DNA of 64,000 nt from Anaeromyxobacter terrae (GTDB taxonomy: Bacteria > Myxococcota > Myxococcia > Myxococcales > Anaeromyxobacteraceae): NCBI RefSeq assembly GCF_022690685.1, contig NZ_JALCYY010000011.1, forward strand, positions 1 to 64,000. The letters are read 5' to 3'. The notes beneath the pieces are model-generated. The model was not told where the DNA came from. It did not search any database and saw nothing but the letters and a program-made list of their open reading frames with translations. Every line of letters begins with the position of its first letter. The first letter of the stretch is position 1. The translations under genes and the position numbers were made by a program. Below are positions 42,412-52,537 of this stretch, piece by piece.

Positions 42412-42828
42412 ATGCGCCCACGCCTTCCGTTCGTCGCCCTCGCCTCGCTCCTCGCGCTCTCGATCACCGCCTGCGGCGGCTCCGACTCCGGCTCTCCTCC
42501 GGTCCAGCCGCAGTACCAGCCGCAGATCACGAACCTCACCGACAGCTTCGGGTTCCAGCTCACCGACGTGGCGAACGGGGACGGGACGCTCTCGTACACA
42601 TGGCACAACACCGGCACGATGGCGTCCATCGACCGCTCGAGCGCCATCAGCGCCGGCAGCGTGACGCTCACCCTGCGTGATGCCGCCGGCACGCAGGTCC
42701 ATCAGGGCCCGCTCGACGGCACGACCGGCTCCGTCTCGACCGTGGCCGGCGTCGCGGGCGACTGGACCGTCATCGTGGACTTCGCCCACACCACCGGGAC
42801 GATCAACTTCCGCGCGCAGAAGCAGTAG
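42412..42828 (+). CDS. Small lipoprotein, unknown function
   Basis: 138 residues with GGAGG 6 bases before the ATG. The signal ends LSITACGGS with the lipid-carrying Cys near residue 21, then a Gly/Ser/Pro/Gln linker and a beta-rich domain of about 100 residues (TDSFGFQLTDVANGDGTLSY; VSTVAGVAGDWTVIVDF) resembling a jelly-roll or immunoglobulin-like fold. It probably faces the periplasm or cell surface. No family recognised. Confidence 0.75.
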   Translation: MRPRLPFVALASLLALSITACGGSDSGSPPVQPQYQPQITNLTDSFGFQLTDVANGDGTLSYTWHNTGTMASIDRSSAISAGSVTLTLRDAAGTQVHQGPLDGTTGSVSTVAGVAGDWTVIVDFAHTTGTINFRAQKQ

Positions 42829-42841
42829 GCGGTCCCGGGGC

Positions 42842-42865
42842 GGCGCTCCGCGGCCGCGGAGCGCC
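42842..42865. terminator. 24-base perfect palindrome, possible bidirectional terminator
   Basis: The halves GGCGCTCCGCGG and CCGCGGAGCGCC are exact complements with no loop. It lies 13 bases after the lipoprotein stop and 43 bases from the ettA stop, between two convergent genes. There is no U tract, so termination is inferred only from position and stem strength. Confidence 0.45.
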
Positions 42866-42908
42866 TCGCCCAGCCCGTCGTGGAGCGTCGCGCGCCGGCG
42901 CCGCGCGC

Positions 42909-44573
42909 CTACCGGCTGATGGGCTTGTAGCGGATGCGCCGGGGCTTCGCGCCCTCCTCGCCGAGCCGCCGCCGCTTGTCGGCCTCGTACTCCTGGTAGT
43001 TGCCGGTGAAGAACGTCCACCGCGACTCGCCCTCGGCGGCCAGGATGTGCGTCGCGATCCGGTCCAGGAACCAGCGGTCGTGGGAGATGACCATGACGCT
43101 GCCCGCGTACTCGAGCAGCGCGTCCTCCAGCGCCCGCAGGGTCTCGACGTCGAGGTCGTTCGACGGCTCGTCGAGGAGCAGCACGTTGCCGCCGGTCATG
43201 AGCGTCTTCGCGAGGTGGAGCCGGCCGCGCTCGCCGCCGGAGAGCGCGCCGACGATCTTCTGCTGATCGGCGCCCTTGAAGTTGAAGCGCCCGATGTACG
43301 CGCGGCTCGGCATCTCGAAGCGGCCGACCTGGATGACGTCGCGTCCGCCGGAGAGCTCGTCGAAGACGGTCTTGTCGCTCGCGAGGTTCTCGCGGCTCTG
43401 ATCGACGAACGCCAGCTTCACGGACTGGCCGATGGCGACCTCGCCCGAGTCCGGCTTCTCCGCGCCGGTGATCATCTTGAAGAGCGTGGACTTGCCCGCG
43501 CCGTTCGGGCCGATGATGCCGACGATGGCGCCGGGCGGGACGATGAACGACAGGTCGTCCATGAGCAGCCGGTCGCCGAAGCCCTTCGTGACGCCCTTGA
43601 ACTCGATGACCTTCTCGCCGAGCCGCTCCGCCACCGGGATGAAGATCTCCTGCGTCTCGTTCCGCTTCTGGTACTCGACGCTGGAGAGCTCCTCGAAGCG
43701 GGCGAGGCGCGCCTTGCTCTTCGCCTGCCGCGCCTTCGGGTTCTGGCGCACCCACTCGAGCTCGAGCTTCATCGCCTTGATGCGCGCGCTCTCCTGCTTG
43801 GCCTCGACCTCGAGCCGCTGCTCCTTCTGATCGAGCCAGGAGGAGTAGTTGCCCTTCCACGGGATGCCGCGGCCGCGGTCGAGCTCGAGGATCCACTCGG
43901 CGGCGTTGTCGAGGAAGTAGCGGTCGTGCGTGACCGCCACCACCGTGCCCGGGAAGCGGGTGAGGAACTGCTCGAGCCACTCGACCGACTCCGCGTCGAG
44001 GTGGTTCGTCGGCTCGTCGAGGAGCAGCATGTCCGGCTTCGAGAGCAGGAGCTTGCAGAGCGCGACCCGGCGCTTCTCGCCGCCGGAGAGGTGCTTGATG
44101 GTCGCGTCCCAGGGCGGCAGGCGCAGCGCGTCCGCGGCGATCTCGAGCGCGTTGCCGGTGTCGGCGCCGGCGCTCTCGATGATCGCCTCGAGCCGCGCCT
44201 GCTCCTCGGCGAGCTTCTCCAGGTCCGCGTCGGGCTCGCTGTAGGCGGCATAGACCGCCTCGAGCCTCTTCTGCGCCTCGGCCACCTCGCCCATGGCGGA
44301 CTCGACCTCCTCGCGCACGGACCGGTCGCCGTCGAGCTTCGGCTCCTGGGGGAGGTAGCCGACCTTGATGCCGCCCTGGCGCTGCAGCTCGCCGTCGAAC
44401 TCCTCGTCCACGCCGGCCATGATCCGCAGCACGGTGGACTTGCCGGCGCCGTTGAGGCCGAGGAGGCCGATCTTGGCGCCGTGGAAGAAGGAGAGGGAGA
44501 TGTCCTTGATGATCTGCCGCTTGGGCGGGACGACCTTGCTCACGCGGAGCATCGACATCACGTACTGGGCCAT
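42909..44573 (-). CDS. ettA: Energy-dependent translational throttle protein EttA (ABC-F)
   Basis: 554 residues, the length of E. coli EttA (555), with a full-length match in layout. Two ABC domains: Walker A GLNGAGKST and GPNGAGKST, signatures LSGGEKRRVALC and LSGGERGRLHLA, and Walker B MLLLDEPTNHLD and VLLLDEPSNDLD. The interdomain linker is the charged PtIM-type segment. It binds the ribosomal E site and gates translation by ADP/ATP ratio. The ATG lacks a strong ribosome site. Monocistronic. Confidence 0.95.
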   Translation of the reverse strand: MAQYVMSMLRVSKVVPPKRQIIKDISLSFFHGAKIGLLGLNGAGKSTVLRIMAGVDEEFDGELQRQGGIKVGYLPQEPKLDGDRSVREEVESAMGEVAEAQKRLEAVYAAYSEPDADLEKLAEEQARLEAIIESAGADTGNALEIAADALRLPPWDATIKHLSGGEKRRVALCKLLLSKPDMLLLDEPTNHLDAESVEWLEQFLTRFPGTVVAVTHDRYFLDNAAEWILELDRGRGIPWKGNYSSWLDQKEQRLEVEAKQESARIKAMKLELEWVRQNPKARQAKSKARLARFEELSSVEYQKRNETQEIFIPVAERLGEKVIEFKGVTKGFGDRLLMDDLSFIVPPGAIVGIIGPNGAGKSTLFKMITGAEKPDSGEVAIGQSVKLAFVDQSRENLASDKTVFDELSGGRDVIQVGRFEMPSRAYIGRFNFKGADQQKIVGALSGGERGRLHLAKTLMTGGNVLLLDEPSNDLDVETLRALEDALLEYAGSVMVISHDRWFLDRIATHILAAEGESRWTFFTGNYQEYEADKRRRLGEEGAKPRRIRYKPISR

Positions 44574-44665
44574 GGCGCTCGGGGGTGAAGGGTTGAGGAA
44601 AGGGGCGACAGCCTAATCGAAATCCGCCCGCGTCGCCCGTCGGCGTCCGCGGGCGGCCTCTCGTC

Positions 44666-45520
44666 TCAGCGGCCGCGCTGCTGCCTCGCCCACTCCCGGA
44701 GCGTCATGGGCCGGATGCCCCAGCGCGCCTCGAGCGACGGGATGTCCGCCGAGTAGCCAACGCGCTCGAACCACTCCAGCATGAGCGCGAAGTCCTCGCT
44801 GTTCGCGCGCACGGCCTCCATCGGAATCTGCCGGTAGGCGAGCTTTCGCCCGACGAGCTCGCTCACGACCTCCGCCGCCTCCGGCATCGTCACGGCGTCG
44901 CCCGCGAGGTCCGTCTCCGTCCCTCGCCACTTCTCGGCCTCGACGAACGCTTGCGCCGCGAACCGCCCGATGTCGTCCGACGCGATCATCTGCAGCTTCG
45001 TCGTGGGACGCAGCGCGGTGACGAGCGCGTCTCCCTGGAGGAACCCGGGCGAGACGAGGTTCTCCATGAAGAAGACCGGGCGCAGGATGACGTGCGAGGG
45101 GAACCCGAGCCCACGCACGGCCTCTTCCACGCGCGCCTTGTTGTCGAAGTGCGGGATCCCGGTCGCGAGGTGCGCCGAACCCACCGAGCTGTAGACGAAG
45201 TGCTGCACGCCCCGGCGACGCGCGAGCTCGGCGAGCCGCTTGCCCTGCTCCTCCTCCCGCACGACGCCCGCCTCCCATGTGTTCTGCACCGCGAACACGC
45301 CCCACGCGCCGGTGAGGGCGCGCTCGAGCGAGGCGGCGTCGTCGAGGTCGCCCTGGACCAGCTCCGCGCCGAGCGCGGCGACCGCCTTCGCCGCGTCCCC
45401 CTCCGGCTTGCGCGTCATCGCCCGGAGCGCGAAGCCGCCGCGCCTCGCGAGGTGCCGGAGCGTGGCGCCGCCCTGCTTTCCGGTGGCGCCGGTCACGAGA
45501 ACGGTCCTGTCGTTGGCCAT
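44666..45520 (-). CDS. NmrA-like NAD(P)-binding protein
   Basis: 284 residues from the ATG at 45520 with GAGGAGGG 6-7 bases upstream. The N-terminus RTVLVTGATGKQGGATLRHL carries the GxxGxxG dinucleotide motif, and the following TRKPEG, GDLDDAASL and GAWGVFAVQNTWEAG match the NmrA/HSCARG group, atypical SDRs that lack the catalytic YxxxK and often sense the NADP redox state. No operon partners are seen. Whether it is an enzyme or a sensor cannot be told. Confidence 0.85.
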   Translation of the reverse strand: MANDRTVLVTGATGKQGGATLRHLARRGGFALRAMTRKPEGDAAKAVAALGAELVQGDLDDAASLERALTGAWGVFAVQNTWEAGVVREEEQGKRLAELARRRGVQHFVYSSVGSAHLATGIPHFDNKARVEEAVRGLGFPSHVILRPVFFMENLVSPGFLQGDALVTALRPTTKLQMIASDDIGRFAAQAFVEAEKWRGTETDLAGDAVTMPEAAEVVSELVGRKLAYRQIPMEAVRANSEDFALMLEWFERVGYSADIPSLEARWGIRPMTLREWARQQRGR

Positions 45521-45741
45521 GGGCTTCCCTCCTCCTCGAGCTCTCGCAGCGAGGCGCACTCATGGTGGGCCCGGGCCGACGCCGCCACGCACCTCGCGGG
45601 ACCCTCCGAGCGCTCGCCCGAGCGGCGGCCTGCCCGTGCAGGCGATCCACGGCCGGCCCTGGGACGCCCACCTTGGTTCGAGCGCCGCCTGCCCGCACGG
45701 CGCATGTGAGCAGTCATCCGCAGACCGAAGAGGGAGCTGCC

Positions 45742-45939
45742 ATGGCGAATCCAGCAGAGCCGCATGAGTCGTCGTCCGCTCCGTCGCAGCCTCGGGCCGC
45801 GCGCCTCGCGGCGCTCCGCGACGACCTCGATCATCGCATCGACGAGATCGTCGACGCCGGCGCCGACCGCGCGCCCGCGCTGAAGAAGGAGTTCGACGCC
45901 CTCTGGAAGACGTTGAAGGAGGAGGCCGACAAGCACTAG
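45742..45939 (+). CDS. Small helical protein (65 aa)
   Basis: 65 residues from the ATG at 45742 with GAGGGAG about 6 bases upstream. After a Ser/Pro N-terminus it is predicted as one long amphipathic helix pair (RLAALRDDLDHRIDEIVDAG, then APALKKEFDALWKTLKEEAD), suggesting a coiled-coil. The frame is open from 45562, but the ribosome site marks this start. Function unknown; the neighbours are zinc-ribbon and stress genes. Confidence 0.65.
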   Translation: MANPAEPHESSSAPSQPRAARLAALRDDLDHRIDEIVDAGADRAPALKKEFDALWKTLKEEADKH

Positions 45940-46036
45940 GACGACCTCGCCCCCGGGCGGCGGCGGCCTCGCCACCGCCCGGCAGCCGCGTCGCGCGGCC
46001 CCTCACACGCCGGGGTCCGTCGCCTCGCCGTGAAGC

Positions 46037-46273
46037 CTAGACGCGGTCCCGGATCTCCTTCGCCCCCGCGGTGTGCGCGCAGTGGGCGCCGCAGAAGAAC
46101 TTCCCGCCGGCCTCCACCCCGTGCCCGATCACGTGGCAGCCGCACTGCTCGCAGTGCGGCGCGAGCGCCTGGATCGCGCACTCGAAGCTGTCGAAGACGT
46201 GGTGCGCTCCGGCGGCGACGACCTCGAACGCCTTGTCGTACTGGTTCCCGCAGACCTCGCAGTTTCCGGTCAT
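46037..46273 (-). CDS. Small Cys/His-rich zinc-ribbon protein (78 aa)
   Basis: 78 residues with two metal-site pairs: CEVCGNQYD near the start and CEQCGCHVIGHGVE in the middle, then FFCGAHCAHTAG. Six to eight Cys/His ligands could bind two zinc ions, in a treble-clef or LIM-like arrangement. The sequence DSFECAIQALAPHCEQCG is typical of small zinc-ribbon proteins found in stress contexts. The ATG at 46273 follows an AAAGGA ribosome site. Confidence 0.78.
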   Translation of the reverse strand: MTGNCEVCGNQYDKAFEVVAAGAHHVFDSFECAIQALAPHCEQCGCHVIGHGVEAGGKFFCGAHCAHTAGAKEIRDRV

Positions 46274-46439
46274 GGCAGCTCGTCCTTTCCTTTCGAACGC
46301 TAATGCCGCGCGAGGGCGCCGGGTCGCGGGTCTGCCGGGTCGCGCTCTTCGGGTGGCCGCGCGCGATCCTCCCGCTCGCCTCGCGGCCGCGTGACCGTAC
46401 GCCGTCTCTCGGACCGAGAATGGACGCGCCTGCTCCGCG

Positions 46440-46865
46440 TCACGCCTTCCAGTCAGGGTGGACCGTGAGCACCGGGCACGGCGCGTTGCGAACGACGCTC
46501 TCCGCGACGGAGCCGGTCAGCATGTGCTCGCGATCGACGCGGCCGTGCGTCCCCATCACGATGAGATCGACGTCCCCCGTCGTCGCGAACTCCACGATCG
46601 CGACCTCGGGCGAGCCGCCGGCGCGGGCGACCGTGACCCGCTGAGCGCCCAGGCGGCTGGCGGTCTCCTTCCACGCGGTGAGCTGTCCGTCGAGCCCTCC
46701 CGCGGGCGGGAGCTCAGCCGCCACCCGCGCCGCGGACTCCACGTAGAGGAGGACGAGCTCCGCGCCGAGCCTGCGACACAGATCCGCCGCGACGCGCAGG
46801 CCGGCCTGCGCGGCCTCCGAGAAATCGACCGGACAGCAGATCCTGCTCCACTCCAGCGGCGCCAT
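46440..46865 (-). CDS. Universal stress protein (UspA family)
   Basis: 141 residues from the ATG at 46865, preceded by GGAGGAG. The single Usp domain starts SRICCPVDFSEAAQAGLRVA and ends with the ATP-binding loop GTHGRVDREHMLTGSVAESV (G-2x-G-9x-G type) followed by APCPVLTVHP. The ATP-binding form is therefore expected. Usually induced by starvation or redox stress. The open frame to 47747 is a shadow. Confidence 0.9.
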   Translation of the reverse strand: MAPLEWSRICCPVDFSEAAQAGLRVAADLCRRLGAELVLLYVESAARVAAELPPAGGLDGQLTAWKETASRLGAQRVTVARAGGSPEVAIVEFATTGDVDLIVMGTHGRVDREHMLTGSVAESVVRNAPCPVLTVHPDWKA

Positions 46866-47165
46866 GCGCTCCTCCAGACCCGCGAGCCTCGACCGGCTCG
46901 AAGCGTGCTCCCAGGAGAGCGTAAGGAGTCGTCGCGCTCGCGGCGCTCGACATGCCGGGTCGTCCGGCGGCGCGGAGCATGGGCTGCAGGCGGGCGCCCC
47001 CGGTCCTGCCGTGCGGGCGCCCGCCGTCCTCGAACCCGGGCCGCGACCTCGAGATGCCTCAGCCGCGCGCGCCGGCGGCGACGTACGCTTCGCTCGCGAC
47101 CACCCCGGGATACTACGCCCTTGGCGACCCACCGGAAGCGCACGAGGCCACTCGAGCCGCTCGAG
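46866..47165. other. Intergenic region between divergent stress genes
   Basis: 300 bases between the universal stress gene (minus) and the HEAGH gene (plus). It contains an inverted repeat GCGGGCGCCC (46990-46999) and GGGCGCCCGC (47015-47024), each arm itself partly palindromic, 15 bases apart. No ORF with protein-like composition was found; promoters for both genes should lie here but none matches a consensus well. Confidence 0.5.
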
Positions 47166-47869
47166 ATGCGCGCCTACCACGAGGCCGGCCACGCCGTGAT
47201 CGCGATGCTCCGGGGCTTCGGGGTGACGCGGGTCACCGTCTCGCGGCGCGGGCCGATCGGCGGCGCGTGCGAGTTCCGCTTCAGCGCTCCGCGGCGCGGC
47301 TCGGCCGGCGCCGCGAAGCGGGTGGCGCGCGCGGGAGGCGCGGTGGCGCTCGCGGGCAGCGTGGCCGAGGACCGGGCCGCCCTCGAGCGCGGCTACCTCT
47401 CCGTCGATCTGAGGTCCGGCCTGCCGTTCCCGCTGTTCGCGCCGGGCGCCGAGGAGGACCGGCGCGTCGCGCTGCGCTTCGCGGCGCAGCTCCATCCCGG
47501 CGCAGCGGCGAGGCATGCCTTCCTGCGCCGGATGCGCGCGAGCGCGGAGCGGCAGCTCGAGGATCCCCGCATCTGGGCCGCAGTGGAGCGGCTCGCTCAT
47601 CGGCTCGCGCGCGCGCGGATGCTCACCGGCGATCGGGCCGTGAGGACCGTCGTGCGGGCGATCGCGGCGGCGTCGCGCGCGGTCGAGCCGCGGCGCGCAC
47701 CCTCCGCCCGGCGGGCAGGCGCCTCCTCTGCGGCGCCCCCACCTCACGCGCGCTCGGCCCGCAGGCGGCCGCGGTCGCGGTCTCCTCCGGACGCGGCGGG
47801 AGCGCTCACGCGAACGCGGGCCCCCTCCGCTCGTCCCGCGCCTCTCTCGCGGAGGCCTAAGCTCAGGCC

Positions 47870-47873
<4 letters not shown>
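47166..47873 (+). CDS. Stand-alone M41 (FtsH)-like metalloprotease-domain protein
   Basis: 235 residues from the ATG at 47166; a TTG at 47121 would add 15. The zinc-protease motif HEAGHAVIAM lies at residues 5-14, and AVALAGSVAEDRAAL resembles the GGRAAE helix of the M41 domain of FtsH. There is no AAA module or membrane helix. The C-terminal 70 residues are Ala/Arg/Pro-rich and look disordered. The stop overlaps the GroEL start (ATGA at 47870-47873), so it is the first gene of the chaperonin-archease-RtcB operon. Protease activity is plausible but unproven. Confidence 0.65.
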
Positions 47874-49480
<1,607 letters not shown>

Positions 49481-49481
49481 C

Positions 49482-49910
49482 GTGGCCGCGAAGGGCAAGG
49501 CCGTCGCGCGCCACGCGGTCGAGGAGCACCGCGGCGAGCTCCAGATCCGGATCGACGCTCCTTCGCTGCCGGCGCTGTTCGCCGAGGCGGGCCGCGCGCT
49601 CGCCGAGGTGATGCGCGGTACCCCGCTCGAGCCGCCCTCCGCGTGGAGCGACGAGGTCGTCGTGACGGCCGAGGATCGCGAGGCGCTCCTCGTGGAGTGG
49701 CTGAACGACCTCGTCTTCCGCTCGGAGGTCTCGAAGGTGCTCTTCACGGACTTCCAGATCACGCACCTCACGGATCACCAGCTCGTCGCGACGATCCGCG
49801 GCACGCGCCTCGCGCGGCTGCGGAATCCGGTCAAGGCGGCGACCTACCACGCCCTCTCCATCGCGGAGCGCGACGGCGGCGTCACCGCGACGGTCATCCT
49901 CGATGTCTGA
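49482..49910 (+). CDS. Archease (RtcB cofactor)
   Basis: 142 residues from a GTG one base after the GroEL stop. The family layout is clear: AVEEHRGELQIRIDAPSLPA at the N-terminus, LVEWLNDLVFRSEVSKVLF in the middle and VKAATYHALSIAERDGG near the end. Archease speeds guanylylation of the RNA ligase RtcB and allows multiple turnover. Its coding end overlaps a spurious start of the next frame; the next true gene begins 23 bases later. Confidence 0.92.
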   Translation: MAAKGKAVARHAVEEHRGELQIRIDAPSLPALFAEAGRALAEVMRGTPLEPPSAWSDEVVVTAEDREALLVEWLNDLVFRSEVSKVLFTDFQITHLTDHQLVATIRGTRLARLRNPVKAATYHALSIAERDGGVTATVILDV

Positions 49911-49932
49911 GCCGCCCGAGGGAGGTGCCGCC

Positions 49933-51387
49933 ATGACCACCGCCGCCCAGCCAGCCGCCGCGGACCTCCGGCCCATCGGCCCCTGCCTGTACGAGCTCGG
50001 GCGCGCGCCCGGCAGCGCGATGCGGGTCCCGGCCCGCGTCTTCGCGGACGAGGTCCTCCTCACCCAGATCGTGCACGACCGGAGCATCTCCCAGCTCGTG
50101 AACGTCACGACGCTGCCCGGCATCGTGGACGCCGCGCTGGGGATGCCGGACATGCACGAAGGGTACGGGTTCCCGGTGGGCGGCGTCGCGGCGACGGAGC
50201 TGCCCGACGGCGTCATCTCGCCGGGCGGGATCGGCTTCGACATCAACTGCGGCGTGCGCCTCCTCGTCTCCGGCCTCCGCGAGGAGGATGTCCACCCGTC
50301 GCTCGAGGCCCTCGTCCACGAGATGAGCCGCAGCGTCCCCGCCGGCTACGGCCGCCACGGGCGGCTCGCCCTCACGCGGGAGGAGATGGACCGCGTGCTC
50401 GGCGAGGGCTGCCCCTACCTCGTCCGCGAGCACGGGCTCGGCCGTCCCGAGGACCTCCCGCTCATCGAGTCGGGGGGCGTCATCGCGAGCGCGGCGCCGG
50501 GCGCGGTGTCGGAGCGCGCGAAGCAGCGCGGCGAGGATCAGCTGGGCACGCTGGGCGGAGGCAATCACTTCATCGAGGTGCAGGTCGTCGACGCGATCTT
50601 CGACGCGCCCGCCGCCGAGGCGCTCGGGGTCTCCCTGGGCCAGGTGACGGTCCTCGTCCACACCGGCTCGCGCGGCCTCGGCCACCAGGTCTGCACGGAC
50701 CACGTGAAGGTCATGGACACCGCGCTCCATCGCTACGGGATCACCGTCCCCGACCGGCAGCTCGCGTGCGTCCCCCTCTCCTCGCCCGAGGGGCAGCGCT
50801 ACTTCGGCGCGATGTGCGCCGCCGTCAACTTCGCGTTCTGCAACCGCGAGGTGATCGCGCACCGCGCCCGGGAGGTCTTCCGCCGCGTGCTGCACGGCGC
50901 GCCGGCGGCCGAGCTGCGCCTCGTCTACGACGTGGCGCACAACACCGCCAAGATCGAGCGCCATGGCGATCGGACGCTCTGCGTGCACCGCAAGGGCGCG
51001 ACGCGCGCGTTCGGCCCCTCGAGCGCGGAGATCCCCGAGGCGTACCGGGGCGTCGGCCAGCCCGTGCTCATCCCGGGCAGCATGGGCACCGCCTCGTACC
51101 TCCTCGTGGGCACCGACGCCGCGGACGCGCTGTCGTTCAGCAGCACCTGCCACGGCGCGGGCCGCGCCATGAGCCGGGGCGCCGCGAAGCGTCGCGTGCA
51201 GGGGCACGTCCTGCGCAAGGAGCTGCTCGCGCGCGGGATCGTGGTGCGCTGCCCGAGCAACGAGGAGCTCGCCGAGGAGGCGCCGCTCGCCTACAAGGAC
51301 GTCGATCGCGTGGTGGACGTCGTCCATCGCGCCGGGCTCGCGCGCAAGGTCGCGCGGCTCCGGCCGATCGGGGTCGTGAAGGGGTGA
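49933..51387 (+). CDS. rtcB: RNA-splicing ligase RtcB
   Basis: 484 residues from the ATG at 49933, chosen because GGAGG lies 8 bases upstream; an ATG at 49903 inside the archease gene is less likely. Conserved ligands are visible: GIGFDINCGVRLL (metal Cys), LGTLGGGNHFIEVQ and HTGSRGLGHQV (metal His), GSMGTASYLLVG, and SSTCHGAGRAMSR with the guanylylated His (near 406). RtcB joins 3'-phosphate and 5'-OH RNA ends with GTP, repairing broken tRNA or rRNA. It ends 21 bases from the end of the convergent dnaJ gene. Confidence 0.95.
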   Translation: MTTAAQPAAADLRPIGPCLYELGRAPGSAMRVPARVFADEVLLTQIVHDRSISQLVNVTTLPGIVDAALGMPDMHEGYGFPVGGVAATELPDGVISPGGIGFDINCGVRLLVSGLREEDVHPSLEALVHEMSRSVPAGYGRHGRLALTREEMDRVLGEGCPYLVREHGLGRPEDLPLIESGGVIASAAPGAVSERAKQRGEDQLGTLGGGNHFIEVQVVDAIFDAPAAEALGVSLGQVTVLVHTGSRGLGHQVCTDHVKVMDTALHRYGITVPDRQLACVPLSSPEGQRYFGAMCAAVNFAFCNREVIAHRAREVFRRVLHGAPAAELRLVYDVAHNTAKIERHGDRTLCVHRKGATRAFGPSSAEIPEAYRGVGQPVLIPGSMGTASYLLVGTDAADALSFSSTCHGAGRAMSRGAAKRRVQGHVLRKELLARGIVVRCPSNEELAEEAPLAYKDVDRVVDVVHRAGLARKVARLRPIGVVKG

Positions 51388-51408
51388 GCGCGCGTCGCCG
51401 GTCGCTCG

Positions 51409-52527
51409 TCACGTCGACCTGCGGCGTCCCCGCCGCGCGCCCAACCTCCGCAGCTGCTCGTAGAGCGCGCGCTCGTCCGCGGTCGCCGCCTCGGGGACCC
51501 GTACCTGGATGCGCACGTCGAGATCTCCCCGCCGTCCGCCGCCGAGGCGGGGGAGCCCCTTGCCCCGCAGGCGCAGGACCGCTCCGGGCTGCGTTCCCGC
51601 CGGGATCACCAGCTCGACGGTGCCCTCGAGCGTGGGGACGTCGATGCGCGTGCCCAGCACCGCCTCGGGCACCGGGATCGTCTCGGTGCGCCAGAGGTCG
51701 GCGCCATCGCGCTCGAAGCGCGGGTCGTGCGCGAGGCGCACCACCGCGTAGAGGTCGCCGGGCGGAGCGCCGGGCTCGGCGCCCGGCAACCCGCGGCCCG
51801 CGAGGCGCAGCGCCGTCCCCTCCTCCACTCCGGGTGGCACGGTGATCTCGAGCGCCTCGGCGCGGGTCACCTCTCCGCGCCCGCCGCACTCGGGGCAGGG
51901 CTCGTCGATCACCTTGCCGCTGCCGGCGCAGGTGGGGCAGGTCGTGATCTGGCGAAAGTGCACTCCGGCCTGGTCGCGGCTCGCGACCCGCTGCCCGGTG
52001 CCGCCGCAGGAGGCGCAAGCGCGCGGCGAGGTGCCCGCCTTGGCGCGCGTGCCGTGGCACGCCGGGCACGCGACGGGACGAGAGAGGCGGAGCGTCTCCT
52101 TCCCTCCCTGGCTCACCCGGTCGAGCGAGACGGTCAGCTCCACCTGGAGGTCCTCTCCGGGCCGCGGTCCGGCCCGCCCCCGGGCCCCGCGCCCGAAGAG
52201 GCGCTCGAACAGGCTCGAGCCGCGATCGAACCCGAAGCCGAGGTCGCCGAACAGGTCCCCGAAGTCGAGGCCGGAGACGAGGTCCTCGGGCGAGAACCCC
52301 GCCACGCCCGCGAAGCCGCGCGCGTCGTAGTCGGCCCGCTTCCGGGGGTCCGACAGCACGGCGTACGCCTCCGCGATCTCCTTGAAGCGCTCCTCGGCCT
52401 CCGGCGCCTTGTTGCGGTCCGGGTGGTACTGGAGCGCGAGCCTCCGGAACGCGTCCTTGATCGCCGCCTCGCCGGCGTCGCGCGCGACGCCCAGCACCTC
52501 GTAGTAGTCGCGGCGCGCCTCGGCCAC
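51409..52527 (-). CDS. dnaJ: Chaperone protein DnaJ (Hsp40)
   Basis: 372 residues. J domain with HPD in [11 protein letters not shown] (about 32-42), a Gly/Phe-rich stretch ([16 protein letters not shown]), four zinc-binding repeats [24 protein letters not shown] and CPECGGRG, and the two C-terminal client-binding folds. The first repeat deviates (HGTR for xGxG). Ends in a basic tail. It starts 10 bases after the dnaK stop, so it is translated from the dnaK operon. Probably the specialised partner of this DnaK. Confidence 0.93.
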   Translation of the reverse strand: MAEARRDYYEVLGVARDAGEAAIKDAFRRLALQYHPDRNKAPEAEERFKEIAEAYAVLSDPRKRADYDARGFAGVAGFSPEDLVSGLDFGDLFGDLGFGFDRGSSLFERLFGRGARGRAGPRPGEDLQVELTVSLDRVSQGGKETLRLSRPVACPACHGTRAKAGTSPRACASCGGTGQRVASRDQAGVHFRQITTCPTCAGSGKVIDEPCPECGGRGEVTRAEALEITVPPGVEEGTALRLAGRGLPGAEPGAPPGDLYAVVRLAHDPRFERDGADLWRTETIPVPEAVLGTRIDVPTLEGTVELVIPAGTQPGAVLRLRGKGLPRLGGGRRGDLDVRIQVRVPEAATADERALYEQLRRLGARRGRRRST

Positions 52528-52537
52528 GGCGGGGTCC

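Noticed and set aside
46990-47024. GCGGGCGCCC and GGGCGCCCGC inverted repeat as a terminator
   Set aside because: No gene on either strand ends here; it lies upstream of two divergent genes, and self-palindromic GC runs are common at this base composition.
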